DNA of 64,000 nt from Chrysopilus asiliformis. Lineage: Eukaryota > Arthropoda > Insecta > Diptera > Rhagionidae. The notes under the pieces were generated by a model that worked only from the letters and a program-made list of their open reading frames with translations, was not told the DNA's origin and made no database searches. The stretch is taken from NCBI GenBank assembly GCA_964034945.1, contig OZ035963.1, positions 40,447,090 to 40,511,089 on the forward strand. Direction: 5' to 3'. Positions 30,702 to 41,319 of the stretch are shown piece by piece (the stretch's first letter is position 1; the number at the start of each line of letters is the position of its first letter). Both the position numbers and the translations under genes were made by a program.

Positions 30702-31250
30702 TTACATAATTTCTGCATAAACGCGGACACCAAGAATCATATCAATTTTTCGAGACAGCAGAAAATCGGGTTCAGTTAGTGAAAGATGTTTCAGGTGATT
30801 CCAATGCTCTCCAACTACTGCTTCCTTTCGAAGATAATCGGTTAACTTACGTAATATGAGAAATCGAACATCACACGAGAAAGCCGAAATGCGCGATTTT
30901 ATCGTTATACAAACTTCTCCATGAGTAGGTTGAGAACCACTATCGCCGATGCCAACTACCGGAATCGAAACACGTGTGCGAGGAAGTTTTAGTTTTTGCG
31001 CGAGGTTTTCACTGATGAGTGATACTTGAGAGCCTTGGTCCAAAAGCGCACGAGCTTCATACACTTCACCGTTTGCCGCGACTATGTCAAAGAGAGCTGT
31101 AGCTAAGATTTCGGAAGTATAAATAACACGTGATTCTGCACTCCAGTTTTCACTAATTACATTGAAAATCACGGCGACTGGAGAGTTAGAATTAGAAGGA
31201 CCAGGATTAGATGAAGTAGTAGCTGATGTTGATCGAACTTTCATAGTCAT
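30702..31250 (-). pseudogene. BEL/Pao aspartic protease region
   Basis: The frame holds the peptidase A17/DUF1758-type domain: ATALFDIVAANGEVYEARAL, the catalytic LLDQGSQVSLIS (D-Q-G in place of the usual D-S/T-G), NLAQKLKLPRTRVSIPVVG, then IDMILGVRVYAEIM. The D-Q/S-G-S-Q signature followed by L-A-x-x-L is characteristic of BEL/Pao. It cleaves the polyprotein in working elements. Confidence 0.85.
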
Positions 31251-31533
31251 GATTATGTTCCGGAAGTGGACGGAAGTATGATGACGAGATCCGCAATGTT
31301 GAGAGAAGACGTTCTAAATCCGAAGCCGATTCACGAGTTACTTGAGGCAATTGAAGGAGATTGTCAACTTGGGCTTTTACTAAAATTCTATTATTAATAT
31401 CATAACTAGTTATAGAGTCCCAAGCTCGTTGATAATTTTCACTAGTAACTGCTATGTCTTTTAATCGCTGAGCCCCAATCCACTAACACTAAGCTTTAAG
31501 TATTGAAGTTTCTCAACACAAGTTAGCTTCCTA

Positions 31534-31905
31534 TTAGGGAAGTGAATAAATCCCGAAAAGTGATCCAATCGGGTAATGAGAACTAGTTTCTTGTGAGTCT
31601 AAAGTCGAACGTTCCGGTAATACCGATCTGTCACTTTGCGCTGGTGGCTGAAGGGTTTCGAGAAGACTTGTTATATTTTCTATCGAATCAAGATAAATTT
31701 CTTCACACTGGCAATAGAGACCTTCTTTATAATAAGAACTTTCGTTGATCTCACTTAACAATGTGTCATCAGCTTTTGTTTTTAGATCTTGAAGGATCCA
31801 GTGATTATCTTGAAACCTTTTCCAGCTAGTTTTCAGAGCTTCTATTCGCGCACTAGCACGATACCGAGTGATGTTATCTTTACCAACTTTGTTTAGATTG
31901 GACAT
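31534..31905 (-). pseudogene. BEL/Pao gag N-terminal part
   Basis: The frame starts MSNLNKVGKDNITRYRASAR and has the helical, charged pattern of the BEL gag N-terminus (IEALKTSWKRFQDNH, YLDSIENITSLLETL). It is cut off by a stop at 31534, and the following 280 bases, which should hold the rest of gag and its zinc knuckles, carry only scattered homology. It would form the particle shell. Confidence 0.65.
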
Positions 31906-32130
31906 CGTTCTTTCGATGATGCCGTATAAATACGTTTGATTATCGAGAATACACGTGTAGCGTACACGTATTAACGTACAGAGAAAAGAGATACTAGATT
32001 TAGAGCGAATCGCGTACTAAATTTTCATGTAACGCGCGTATAAGATTGATTGTGATACGAAACTAAAATAACACGAAATTCACCGAGAATCTCCCGCTAA
32101 TTTAAAGCATCCGGTTCAAAGGACCATTAA

Positions 32131-32482
32131 TGTTTTTACTTTACCGGTTTTAATGCCTTCGTTCGGAGAACAATTTTGTAATTAAAAGAAAAAACGTCTT
32201 AGATTGTGCTGTTTACGGGTTTTAATGCCTTAGTTCGGAGTACAATTTTGTAATTAAAAGAAAAAACTCTGAGATTGTGCTGTTGATCGAATGATATTTT
32301 AAACGACACTGATTACAAAAATGTTAACAATTCAATTGATTTTTGACTCTATTGTACTTCATTTCGACTTTCTACTGAGTACAATAAACGCAAAAAGTTA
32401 GTCCGTTTGGCAAACAATACAAAATATTCTTATAAAGAAATGTTATTCGATTTGTTAAAGTTAAATGATGAAATACAAAACA
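32131..32482 (-). repeat. BEL/Pao 5' LTR (352 bp) with internal duplication
   Basis: Contains two tandem copies of a ~68-base block (GGTTTTAATGCCTT…GATTGTGCTGTT at about 32145-32215 and 32217-32284) and an extra segment near 32338-32400 that the 3' LTR does not have. Just inside the element (32130 downward on the minus strand) is a TGGTCCTTTGAACCGG sequence at the place of the primer-binding site. Confidence 0.82.
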
Positions 32483-32909
32483 TCAACCCAAAATAGTTGA
32501 GTGAAGTTAAAAATAACAACCCAAATTATCCGCCGCACAGTGGCGCTAAAGTGCCATTCGGCGGCCAAAAATCCATAGCTTTTGAACTTTTTTTTGTTGG
32601 CTAGATAAAACTCCAAGCTTTTTTTTCTCACAATCGGATCACCCCTCCCCTCTCCATCTGCACTTGAAATCAAAAATTACCAAAATCTCGGAAAATATTT
32701 AGAATACCATTTTACATAAATCGTCAGTACTCGAATAGAAGCAAATTTCATACCCTATATGATGAAATAATCAAAACTATAATATTTGTTATTGTAATAT
32801 TTTTTTGGTTTTTGGTTTTGTTTTAAAATTGTTTTTTAAATGTTATAAAAAAATATGGCATTTTTAAAGACATAACTTTGTTTTAATACAATTCTTTTAA
32901 TACAATTTG

Positions 32910-33003
32910 TTGTCTATCTCATCTATCTCCAATGTAAAAGATTTGTTATAGCTTTATGAAAAAAAAAATGAATTGCGAATAAAAATTATTATTATTATTA
33001 TTA
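32910..33003 (+). mobile_element. 94-bp LINE stub with (TTA)n tail
   Basis: Flanked by the 13-base direct repeat TTAATACAATTTG (32897-32909 and 33004-33016). Its sequence (CCAATGTAAAAGATTTGTTA, GAATTGCGAATAAAA) equals the 3' UTR end of the LINE at 1667-5233. It is a dead-on-arrival insertion of that family in the Transib. Confidence 0.88.
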
Positions 33004-33402
33004 TTAATACAATTTGATACAAATATACATGGCTGAAATTACATTAAGTTGAGGACAAATTATATTCTAATAATGTCTTGATCTACGTCGAATATTGACA
33101 ATTGTAGGATTTCTTGATCTTCCTCGTCATCCAATTCATCTTTTGCATTTGTCCATTTAGAACGCAGAGAAGCAAAAATGGATCTAACGATAGAAGTAAT
33201 ATATTCATCAAAACTTCATTTTGGTTGATTCTAGCGTTTTTTCTAGTGTTGGTTAGTCTAAAATATCTGTAGTCTTTATTTTTCGATTCCTGAGCTTCTT
33301 CTGAAAGCTCCCCAAGTGGTAAAATGCTTTTTTCAATTATCAGCTTGCCTTGGAAAAGCACTTTATGCATTGTTGCAGACATATTTCTCCAATTGTAATG
33401 TC

Positions 33403-34713
33403 TAGGGCTGCCAAAAATATGCATTTGCATATTTCTTCTCGTTATGATTTCGGCTCCGGGAGTTTTTTATTCATCCGAATCAATAAGTTTAGAAGCGAAT
33501 GAAGGTCACTTGTTGTTGCATATTTCGCATATTTGACACGTTAGTGCATATTTGCATATAAATGCATATAAATGCATATAATGCATATTTAGTTGCATAT
33601 TTTACAACTTTCATGAACAACCAAATTTTTTTTGTACAATTCAAATTATAATTCGACTGTTTCAGCTAGAATAAATATTAAAAATAAATAAATATGTGTT
33701 TTTACTTTCTTCTACGAAGTATAACAAAGTATTGTATATTTCGACCTCTTAATTTTGCCTAAAAAACATTTCCCGATCACTCCTGAGTCGATTGGAGTCA
33801 TATTAAAAAAATGTCTTTTTGTCTGTCAGTCTGTCTGTCAGTCTGTGTACAAGATTTCTCAAAAACTAATAGAGCTAGCGCAATGAAATTTTATAGGCAT
33901 GTTGGGTCCTGGAATGGGACGATCCTATCAACTTTTGGTGGAAATCCGTTAACCGGAAGTATCCAAAATGGCGGTTTTTCAAAAATCGCAATTTCGTTTT
34001 TCTCGATTTACTCCCAAACTACGCGTTTTTTGGAGAAAATAAAATTTCCCACACTTTTGTCTTTAGCTATTATCTTTTACCGTTATTGAAATATTTTTAT
34101 TAAAATGTAAAAAATATATTTTTGCGAATTACTTGCAAACTAACAGTTTTTCGAAAAAACTTTTGAAAAACGAATTAAAGGCAATGAAATTTTCTACATT
34201 TTTACCTTTTACCGTAAATTGATATCTTTTACCGTTCTCAAGTTATTTCAAATTTTGTACATTTTGAGGTCGTCTTTGGTTGACAAAACGATAGGGATAG
34301 CGTAAATTGCGCAGGGTCGTAGATTTTGTGGAAGAAAGTTTTGTGGTAGCAACAACTGAGATTTTTCTACAAGTTTTAACCCCGATTATACCATAGACAA
34401 TATGAAGTATTGAACATCTTTTCGAAATATCTTAAAATTTAACAGTTGCAATTTAGAAACAAGTAAAAAAAATTTTTGTCAGTCAAAATGTCAATCTTTT
34501 TTACAGACTATTATTTTTTCAATTTTTTTATTTTCCACATAAGTCGAATTAACCACATTTTAACAAGTTCCGTTCACTATTTTGGGTGAAATATACTATA
34601 TTTCGGATTTTTAATGTTTTTAAAGTGCATATTTAAGTGCATATTTTGCCGTTTTTAGTGCATATTATATGCGCATATTTCGCCTTTTTTAGTGCATATT
34701 TTTGGCAGCCCTA
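33403..34713. mobile_element. hAT element copy 2, complete (TSD GTAATGTC)
   Basis: Ends TAGGGCTGCCAAAAATATGC and its inverse are flanked by GTAATGTC (33395-33402 and 34714-34721). Both subterminal regions are packed with TGCATATTT words. The middle (about 33711-34370) is a family-2 repeat with a short GTCT core, at the same place as in copy 1, and no transposase frame exists. It is inserted in the Transib transposase. Confidence 0.9.
33711..34370 (+). repeat. Family-2 repeat inside hAT copy 2
   Basis: Starts TACTTTCTTCTACGAAGTATA, has three or so core units at 33821-33846 and ends near CAACTGAGATTTTT. Compared with the standalone copy it has lost one block near 34030-34070. Confidence 0.72.
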
Positions 34714-34800
34714 GTAATGTCTATTATACAAATCAGCTGCGGACTTGGCATATGATTCAAATTTATCTGGATTTACTGCCTGCTTGCTTCAAAGCACCGA

Positions 34801-36157
34801 TAACATAAGTTTCAATCGTCGAATTAATGTAAATTTCTTAATATTCTGTTGTAACATATATACATATGTATATCTAAGATATTGATTTTTATTGCTCTAA
34901 TTATTCATAGTACCAGGAAGACCGAGCCATGCTACCTCTTCTACCTCTGTCTCTGAGTAATTGAATCCGATTGTAATTGCAACATCATTCGTATAATGAG
35001 GTTCAGGGAACTTGATTGTTTTGTAATTACTATTTATCGCTGACGAGGTTTTTCGATATGCATTCTAAAAAAGTGATATTTTTAGAATGCATATCGAAAA
35101 ACCTTACACCCTAGCAATATTGGGAATTTTCATTAAATACTTTCACGTAATTCGAAGACACCAAGCGAGTGGTATCGAGGGGAGGGAAAAGTCAGGTTTG
35201 TAGTGGAAAAATCGACAGCCCTTAGCCCGCTTAGTAATACTGTAAAGTTTCATTAAGACCGGACCACCCAATTCGAAGATACCAGGCGAGGAATTTCGAG
35301 GGAATTTTCTCAGAGGTGAGACCTATCTAGATCGATTCCTTGTCGCCGAAAATCCCTAACCCCAAAGTTTCGTAAAAATCGTTAGGCGGGTTTTCGAGAT
35401 CGTTGTGCAGACATTCCTCGTATTATATTATAGGGTATGATTATCAGTTTTAAGCGGTTTTACTGTCAAAAAGGGTGACATTTAAAGGTTTCTGTATGCT
35501 GGTATGGAAAATATTCCGCTTAATGTATATTAAAAGTAATTAAAACAATTTTCTAGCATATAAGACGGAAAATCTTTGTATTTTGTTGTGACAAAGTAAG
35601 AATTTAAAAAAAAATATATATAAGAAATCAGGCTTTTGTTTACGGTGACAAGAGTTGCAGGTATTAGCAGATGAAATATGGATATTTTGAAAGGTATTGA
35701 CCTTGGCTATCATGTCCAACTGACGCCTGACCGGTTCAAGCCGGTACATTTTTTGCAGGGTCAAATATATACAAAATTTCGCGAAAAAAATAGTATTTTT
35801 AGAATGCCCAGAATTCTGGGATAACAATTTCAAGAAAAAAAATGTAGTACTACAAATTTTTAATTTTTATTATAATTGCCTAAATATGTCCTCAGTTTGA
35901 TGATAAAATCGATTTTTCTGTACTAAGTGACTTAATAAAGTTTAAAAAATTTGTCGAAAATTCGAAAATTGAAAAAAACAGAATTTTTACCAACTTTGAC
36001 CACATGGCGTTCGGAAATTACTTGCCACAGGAGAGTGTCCTTTTGGGTTTCTAGGTTCCCAAGAATTCTCAACGCAATGACATAACCGAAATCCTTCAAA
36101 GGCAAAACTCAAAATTTGTATTTTTGGCCGCCGAATGTGCACTTTGGCGCCACTGTG
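34801..36157. other. Non-coding remainder of the Transib
   Basis: Contains a perfect hairpin at 35046-35104 with 26-base arms (AGGTTTTTCGATATGCATTC…), and two loosely repeated units near 35150-35185 and 35267-35302 (AATTCGAAGA.ACCA.GCGAG). A minus-strand stretch at 34905-35010 could read as protein (HYTNDVAITIGFNYSETEVE) but is not identified. No intact frame. Confidence 0.5.
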
Positions 36158-36162
36158 CGCCG

Positions 36163-36547
36163 TCCAAATAAATTTTTTTGAAGACATTGCAGAAAATTAG
36201 AAATTGCGCTATTGCTTTTTCTTTTATACCTCAATTACTTTTAGAAAAGAAATCTGAGGCAAATTAATTATGAAAAAATTTTATAGGAAATTTATTTGTC
36301 TTTAATTTGATACATAACCATTTTTCATAAAACCGATATAAACTAGATAAATTCGCAGAAATGGTTTTTTCTCTAGTTTTATTTCAAAGAGGTCTGATGG
36401 TGGGCGAAAAACTGTAAGCTTAGCTTAAGTTGGGAAATTGTTGAAAAATAAGGTTTTTTATGTCAGCGTAATTTAGTATAATCAGAGGTTTAGGTACAAG
36501 AAAATTGTTTCCATAAAACTTCACAAATTGTGCCTACTTTAATAAAA
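36163..36547. other. No gene seen
   Basis: AT-rich sequence between the Transib and INE-1-like copy 4; no motif recognised. Confidence 0.4.
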
Positions 36548-37052
36548 AACATAACAAAAGCTTTAATTGCCAATGTGGCAATTATTGAAAACCCGTATGG
36601 TGATATTCGTATCAAAATTCGAACAGTTGTACTAAAATTCCACTTTGAAGTCAATTTTTTAAAATTTATTCCAATCGGATTTTGATGTATGGGAGTTTTA
36701 TGTAGAATCATATCCTAAATAACTTTTGTTCTTGCACTTTTTTGATAAGATGCACCGTTGTTGAGATATTCATAAAAAACTAATGGTCCATTTTTGCCCA
36801 TTAATGAACTTAGCCTTGTATTTACGAAAAACGAATCTGCGTAAAATTTTAAGTCTCTAGCTCAATCCGTGAGCCCGCTATCCGCCCCACAGACGGACGA
36901 ACGGACAGACGGACATGCAAAATTCAATTTTTTTTTTATCATTCTAAACGCACTGGTGTAATTCATTTTTGTGTGTGACAACGGGATCTTGGCGTTACAA
37001 ACGGTAAGGCAAATCTAATATACCCTTTGGTTTCACCATACGGGTATAAAAA
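36548..37052 (-). mobile_element. INE-1/DINE-1-like repeat, copy 4
   Basis: Read on the minus strand from TTTTTATACCCGTATGGTGA (37052) through a short GTCY core (36888-36914 on +) to the TTGCCACATTGGCAATT palindrome and TTGTTATG end. About 50 bases after the core (the GGGGGGTA block) are deleted. Confidence 0.78.
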
Positions 37053-38100
37053 TTTTAGAATGTCCAGGAAGCCTTTTTATGATTTTTCATAGTCAGAAAC
37101 AGTATTTGTTTTGAAAAAAAGTGAATATTTGGAAGTATTTAAAAATTACCAGGTTTTGTTGCCGCCCGGATGTCTCACTGACATTTTATTTGAGTAAACT
37201 CACATTTTATCCTATCCTATTATATATCCGAGCAATATTTCTATGTTTGTATGTAAATGTTTTTTTCGAAAACGGTTCTATTTGGGTACTAAAAATGCGA
37301 TTGCGCCAAGGTCCATCTTCGGGAAAATACGTTAACGTCCTGTAAGGATTACTTGAATATTTTTTTGCTTTTTTCCGCGAGAAAATTTACATTAGGGACG
37401 CTGATCCCGAATCTGAAATTGGAGTTTCAACATTCGAAAGAGAAGGTCTTGTAAGAATATCGCAAATATCCTTTTTCCTTATTTTTCTCAGGGACAATGG
37501 GGGCGACAGAATTATCCTTTCTTTCCCCTTTTTTCGGGTGACAAAATTATCCTTTTTTCCTCTTTTTCGAGAACGTTAGTAGAGGGGTTTTCGAATCGGC
37601 CTCGGGAAAGTTCCTGCAAAGGTAACGTTAATATACTTTTTCCGCCGGAAAAATTAACCAAAGGAGGATTTTCAGATAACCTTCCAGGTACTGTAACAAA
37701 TGGCAAACCAAGGTAAAATAATATTTCTTTGCTTAATATAATTATGAAGTGTTATGAATAGTTGAAATCTATGCAAATTATAGATGGCATATCAGAATTA
37801 CCAAATACATAAAAAAAAATATAATCAACGAATTTTAATTATAATTTAAGTCCCTTTTATTTCATAGAATTATTGCATTAATTTTATCTTCATAAATATA
37901 GGAGCTAGCTTTACTACTTTTACGTTTTTGCAATTTACTAATAAATTTAATCTTTTCCAGTGGAAAAAACCTGTAAACTATGAACAAATTATCTTCATAA
38001 ATTAATGACGAAAAGCGTATAAAACACCAATAACAAGAATTCAAAAAAAAAAAACATTTTTTTAGTAAATCGTGGCACAACATAAAAAGTTCAACTTTAA
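37053..38100. other. Unassigned, with CCTGTAAGGATAAC-type repeat fragments
   Basis: Positions about 37315-37700 contain phrases (GTCCTGTAAGGATTAC, GCAAATATCC, TTTTTCCGCCGGAAAAATTA) shared with the tandem units at 41320-41830 and, inverted, with 44780-46360. It looks like an old piece of that repeat family. The remainder is AT-rich and unassigned. Confidence 0.5.
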
Positions 38101-38609
38101 CCCTTTCACAAAAAGTTCCAAACGACTGAAATTTCAAAAGACTGATGGGATATATTGAAGGCTCAGAATAGAAGTGGATCAAATCCAGAATATCAGATGT
38201 TGAGAAATTAAGCATTAAAGTCTTTATATCCCTATTAATACGCAAATAAATATTAACACAAATTGATAGGTTCAAGTTGAATTTTGCCAAGGCTGAGTGT
38301 ATCGGAATATAATCAAGTAGTTTGAAAAAAAATCAAAATAATGTAAGTGGATTTGATGCATTTCATCACTGAATAAAAATATTTTTTTTCTCAGCTATCA
38401 ATTCAAATACAGTTCTAGTTACGCAGGAAGTAGGACTTGAAACGTTTTTGTACTGAATTAACTAATATAATTACACACTCCAGCATCACAATATCGAAAA
38501 TTTGAAAAGTGGACTTGATCTACTTCTATTCTGAGCCTTCCATATATTTCCCACTACAAAAGACTAATGGGATACATATGTCCCACCACAAAGTTCCGTT
38601 GTGGAAGGG
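38101..38609. mobile_element. TTAA-flanked inverted-repeat element, 509 bp
   Basis: TTAA lies directly at both ends (38097-38100 and 38610-38613). Ends CCCTTTCACAA and TTGTGGAAGGG are imperfect inverses, and inner arms (GGCTCAGAATAGAAGTGGAT near 38160 and ATCTACTTCTATTCTGAGCC near 38519) pair. This fits a non-autonomous piggyBac-type element. No transposase. Confidence 0.72.
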
Positions 38610-38617
38610 TTAATCTA

Positions 38618-38970
38618 CACAGAGAGAAAAAAACATGGTAAATTTAACCAAAACGTCTTGGTTAAATAATTTTTGTATGTGTGTACCAAAATTTTCAATT
38701 TATTAGGTAATTGTATCAAGAAATTTGTTAAATATTTGTTAAATGGCTAAAATTTGGAAAAATACAAAAAAAATAAATTGTGTAAATCAACTAAGGTTTT
38801 GATAAAATATTTTATCAAATGTTGTGTGCCAGCACATAACCAAACATCTGAATTTTTAACGCCAGCAGAAGTAAATATTTAAAAGAAACAAAACAAGTTG
38901 GCGTTCTCCTTACCAAGAAATTGATTAAGCTATGATTTTGGGTGTTTTCACCTAATTATTTCTCTCTGTG
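38618..38970. mobile_element. MITE with CACAGAGAGAAA ends, 353 bp
   Basis: CACAGAGAGAAA at the left and TTTCTCTCTGTG at the right are exact inverses. The interior is AT-rich with TTAACCAAAAC / GGTTAAAT words. It is packed directly between two other inverted-repeat elements, so flanking duplications are hard to judge. Confidence 0.65.
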
Positions 38971-38972
38971 TT

Positions 38973-39449
38973 TTCCGTAACCGGCGGGACGTGTATACGC
39001 CACGCAAGTTTTATCTCGATCGAATGAAATTTTCTTATTCTAGTAGACGTAGAAACGCAGTTTTATTCAGCCCCGCGCTGACTATTTTGACAGTTTTGCT
39101 GATTTGATACGCATGAAGTTTTATTTGTTCAATTAAATCATTGTACTGCGTCTAGTTAGTTTTTCCTGACCTTTAAAACTTATATTTAGTTAAAATTCAT
39201 TGAATGTATAAATAAAGTTCACATTTTTATTCAAACTTTCTATTTAATTGATTTGTCCCGCGACGATTTACTCGCGAGAAATAAATGTATGGAAAAGTCA
39301 AAACATTCGCGGGTGCGTTTAGTGTAATACCGAAAGTAAAACGTTTTCAGCACCACGGCACACGCCGGGAAAATTGCGTTTAGCAGAATGCAAATTTTCT
39401 GCGGGAAACGCCAAATCCCGCGGCGTACACGTCCCGCCGGTTACGGGAA
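38973..39449. mobile_element. Terminal-inverted-repeat element, ~477 bp
   Basis: Long GC-rich inverted ends: TTCCGTAACCGGCGGGACGT at the left and ACGTCCCGCCGGTTACGGGA at the right, going on into TATACGCC / GGCGTA. An inner CCCGCG.CG pair adds structure. No coding frame and no clear target duplication. It abuts the CACAGAGAG MITE. Confidence 0.7.
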
Positions 39450-39783
39450 TAGGGCTGAATATCACAGAAACTAATCATCGGATTGTGTTAAATTTTATGG
39501 AAAATAAAGTTTCAAGAGTTTTCTATTTAATAAAAAATCCGCTTTCACAAGTTTTCATTGGATCAAAAGATATTGAATTTTGGCCAATGAACCCCGATCG
39601 TAAACCACTGTGCGTTGGCTAAAAAAGGACCATATGTTTTCAGTTTTCTGAGGATTTTCAGTAAAAGTTTAGTAATTTTGTCTAATTTTGAATAAACAGC
39701 AACATATAAATATTTACTTACATGAGCTACATAACATCAGAAAAATCTCAAACGTGTTTCAAATTTTGTTTTTCTTTTTTCAG
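39450..39783 (+). other. Possible coding remnant before the acidic exon
   Basis: An open frame to a stop at 39622 reads VLNFMENKVSRVFYLIKNPL then SQVFIGSKDIEFWPMN. It has no known motif. A run of pyrimidines (39765-39783) leads to the acceptor at 39783. I treat this as intron sequence with low certainty. Confidence 0.35.
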
Positions 39784-39838
39784 CGACGACGAAGACGAAG
39801 ATGACTTATTTTTGGGCACAGATCCACCAGTAGTATAG
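39784..39838 (+). CDS. Candidate terminal exon, acidic C-terminus
   Basis: After a strong acceptor (TTTTTCTTTTTTCAG) an open frame reads DDEDEDDLFLGTDPPVV and stops at TAG (39836-39838). An AATAAA polyadenylation signal lies at about 39902. Short acidic last exons followed by a poly(A) signal are common in animal genes, and the frame here needs one base from this exon to finish the previous codon. I do not recognise the protein. The isolated exon candidate at 27634-27756 ends in a different phase, so at least one more exon would be needed between them if they belong together. Confidence 0.45.
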
Positions 39839-40713
39839 ACTTTGCTACATCAATGTATTCCTTATTCTAATTCGTTTTTGTTTTAAAAAAGATTTAGTCA
39901 AAAATAAAGCCCCTTAAAAAAATTAGCTATCAAATTCTTAATGAAACATACGATTATAACAAAAGTCATTCAATGCAAAGAAGTTACTAAAAAGTCATGA
40001 TATTTTTTGCACATAGAATGTAAAAAGTCACATCAAACGAATGCTCTGAAATGTTACTAATAATGAAAAACATATATGAATAATACAGATCGATGAGATA
40101 CAAAATACCATTTAATTCTACAGTCTTATCGCTAAAACTACATTATAGTAGGTACATAAAAAAAACTTAATAAAAAGTTTAATAAAATGTTTAAAAATTG
40201 TTTAAAGGATATATCAGAACATGTTAGCATAAATAATTTTAACTAATAATAGATTTAAATTTCTAGTAATATATGTAATAATTTTTATTCAACAAGTGCC
40301 AACATATTTTTGTAACTAAGAACGCTGGGAAAGGAAGGAAAATAAAATCAAATAATAATTAACATTTAATCTTACTCACCAGATAATAGTATAAATTATA
40401 GAATGATAATATGATAATTATGCACTTCTGATGGCAAATAATTTGTGTTCTTAAATTTTTAATATCAATTATATACCAACTAATTTGCACAGGCGAATTT
40501 TAAAATTAATTTCGTTACTGTACAGACACTTTATTTTGGATAAAATTCAAACAAGAAATTGAATCATGTTAAAAAAGCTATATGAAAAGAAAACAATAAA
40601 TTTTTTATTTTGATTATTTAACTGCTTTTAAATTCAGAAAAATAAGGCATTACAATAGTACATTACGCAAGAAGGGGCGAAAGTCAACGATTTCACGAGT
40701 GTGAAGTTATTAA
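39839..40713. other. 3' UTR of the candidate gene, then AT-rich DNA
   Basis: AATAAA-type signals at about 39902, with more AATAAA words further on (e.g. 40180-40190, 40340). No repeats or frames recognised. Confidence 0.45.
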
Positions 40714-41190
40714 GGAGCCGCTCCATTACCATGACTTTTTACCATGACAAAAAAAATGAGACACATTTATGTGAAGATGCCTTGGCGAGAAAGCGAGATA
40801 AGAATCAACTGCAAAAATTTGTCAGCAAATGCAAAAATAATTTCCCCTCTTTTGTTATGGCGATTTTATGGCGATTTCTACTACAACCACACATTGTCCC
40901 TGTAAGTGAATAGTAAGCACGGACACATTCAAACTGTTATTATAGCGTGATGTCATTTTAAAAGCTTTTTCTCCTTCGCATGCATAGTCAAAAGCTTTGT
41001 TACCATGCCAATTTGAACATTATATTCATAGCATAAGGTTTGATATGATTGCTGTAAAATTGTAAAACTGGAAGGGATAGCGTTTAACTTGTATTCAGTC
41101 ATTCCTTTTTAGATCTACATAAGTCTATCTTGCTCTAGTTTCCTGCATTTTATTGTCATGGTAAAAAGTCATGGTAATGGAGCGAGCCCT
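40714..41190. mobile_element. MITE with ~36-bp terminal inverted repeats
   Basis: CGCTCCATTACCATGACTTT at the left and AAAGTCATGGTAATGGAGCG at the right are exact inverses and extend to about 36 bases (TTACCATGACAA / TTGTCATGGTAA). The element is ~477 bp and non-coding. TTAA/TTTA at the borders hints at a TTAA duplication but is not exact. Confidence 0.72.
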
Positions 41191-41319
41191 TTAGCGTATA
41201 CAATTTTTCATAGCAAATTCATTGAAAAAAAATATGACTTGAGATGCCATTTAAATGCGATTTTCGTATCGGAAAGTAACGCAAAAGGGGGTTTTGCGGA
41301 TGAAGCCCCCCATACGGGG

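Larger units (their letters stand above)
28666..32482 (-). mobile_element. BEL/Pao LTR retrotransposon, both LTRs, RT core deleted
   Basis: Bounded by TCAAC on both sides (28661-28665 and 32483-32487). The 3' LTR is 28666-28903 and the 5' LTR 32131-32482; both read TGTTTTTACTTT…ACAAAACA on the + strand. On the minus strand the order is gag (31905-31534), A17-type protease (31250-30702), a pre-RT segment (30555-30240), post-RT segment (30263-30027), integrase (30025-29495) and the C-terminal domain (29363-28965). The catalytic RT is missing. A purine tract (AAGGTGGGCGG) precedes the 3' LTR. Frames are broken, so this is a dead copy. Confidence 0.88.
33083..34800 (-). pseudogene. Transib transposase C-terminal remnant, split by a hAT
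   Basis: On the minus strand 34800-34714 reads VNPDKFESYAKSAADLYNRH, and across the hAT the same frame goes on at 33402 as YNWRNMSATMHKVLFQGKL then ILPLGELSEEAQESKNKDYR and RLTNTRKNARINQNEV. The MP/SATMHKVL…LP.G.LSEEAQE.+NKD order is that of Transib transposases near their C-terminus, close to the last catalytic glutamate. Only part of the protein is visible; the rest of the element (34800-36100) has lost the frame. The enzyme would excise the element and pair its RSS-like ends. Confidence 0.7.
32536..36157 (-). mobile_element. Transib DNA transposon, TSD CGCCG
   Basis: Ends are CACAGTGGCGC and, inverted, CACAGTGGCGC, flanked by the 5-bp CGCCG on both sides (32531-32535 and 36158-36162). CACWRTG ends and a CGNCG target are the marks of Transib, the family related to the RAG1 recombinase. 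Inverted identity extends ~40 bases (TTCGGCGGCCAAAAAT on both ends). A transposase C-terminal remnant is on the minus strand at 33083-33402 and 34722-34800. It is interrupted by a hAT (33403-34713) and a LINE stub (32910-33003). Confidence 0.85.

Noticed and set aside
37862..38290. 142-residue AT-rich frame on the minus strand
   Set aside because: It crosses the exact boundary of the TTAA-flanked element at 38101 and has no motif, so it is chance.
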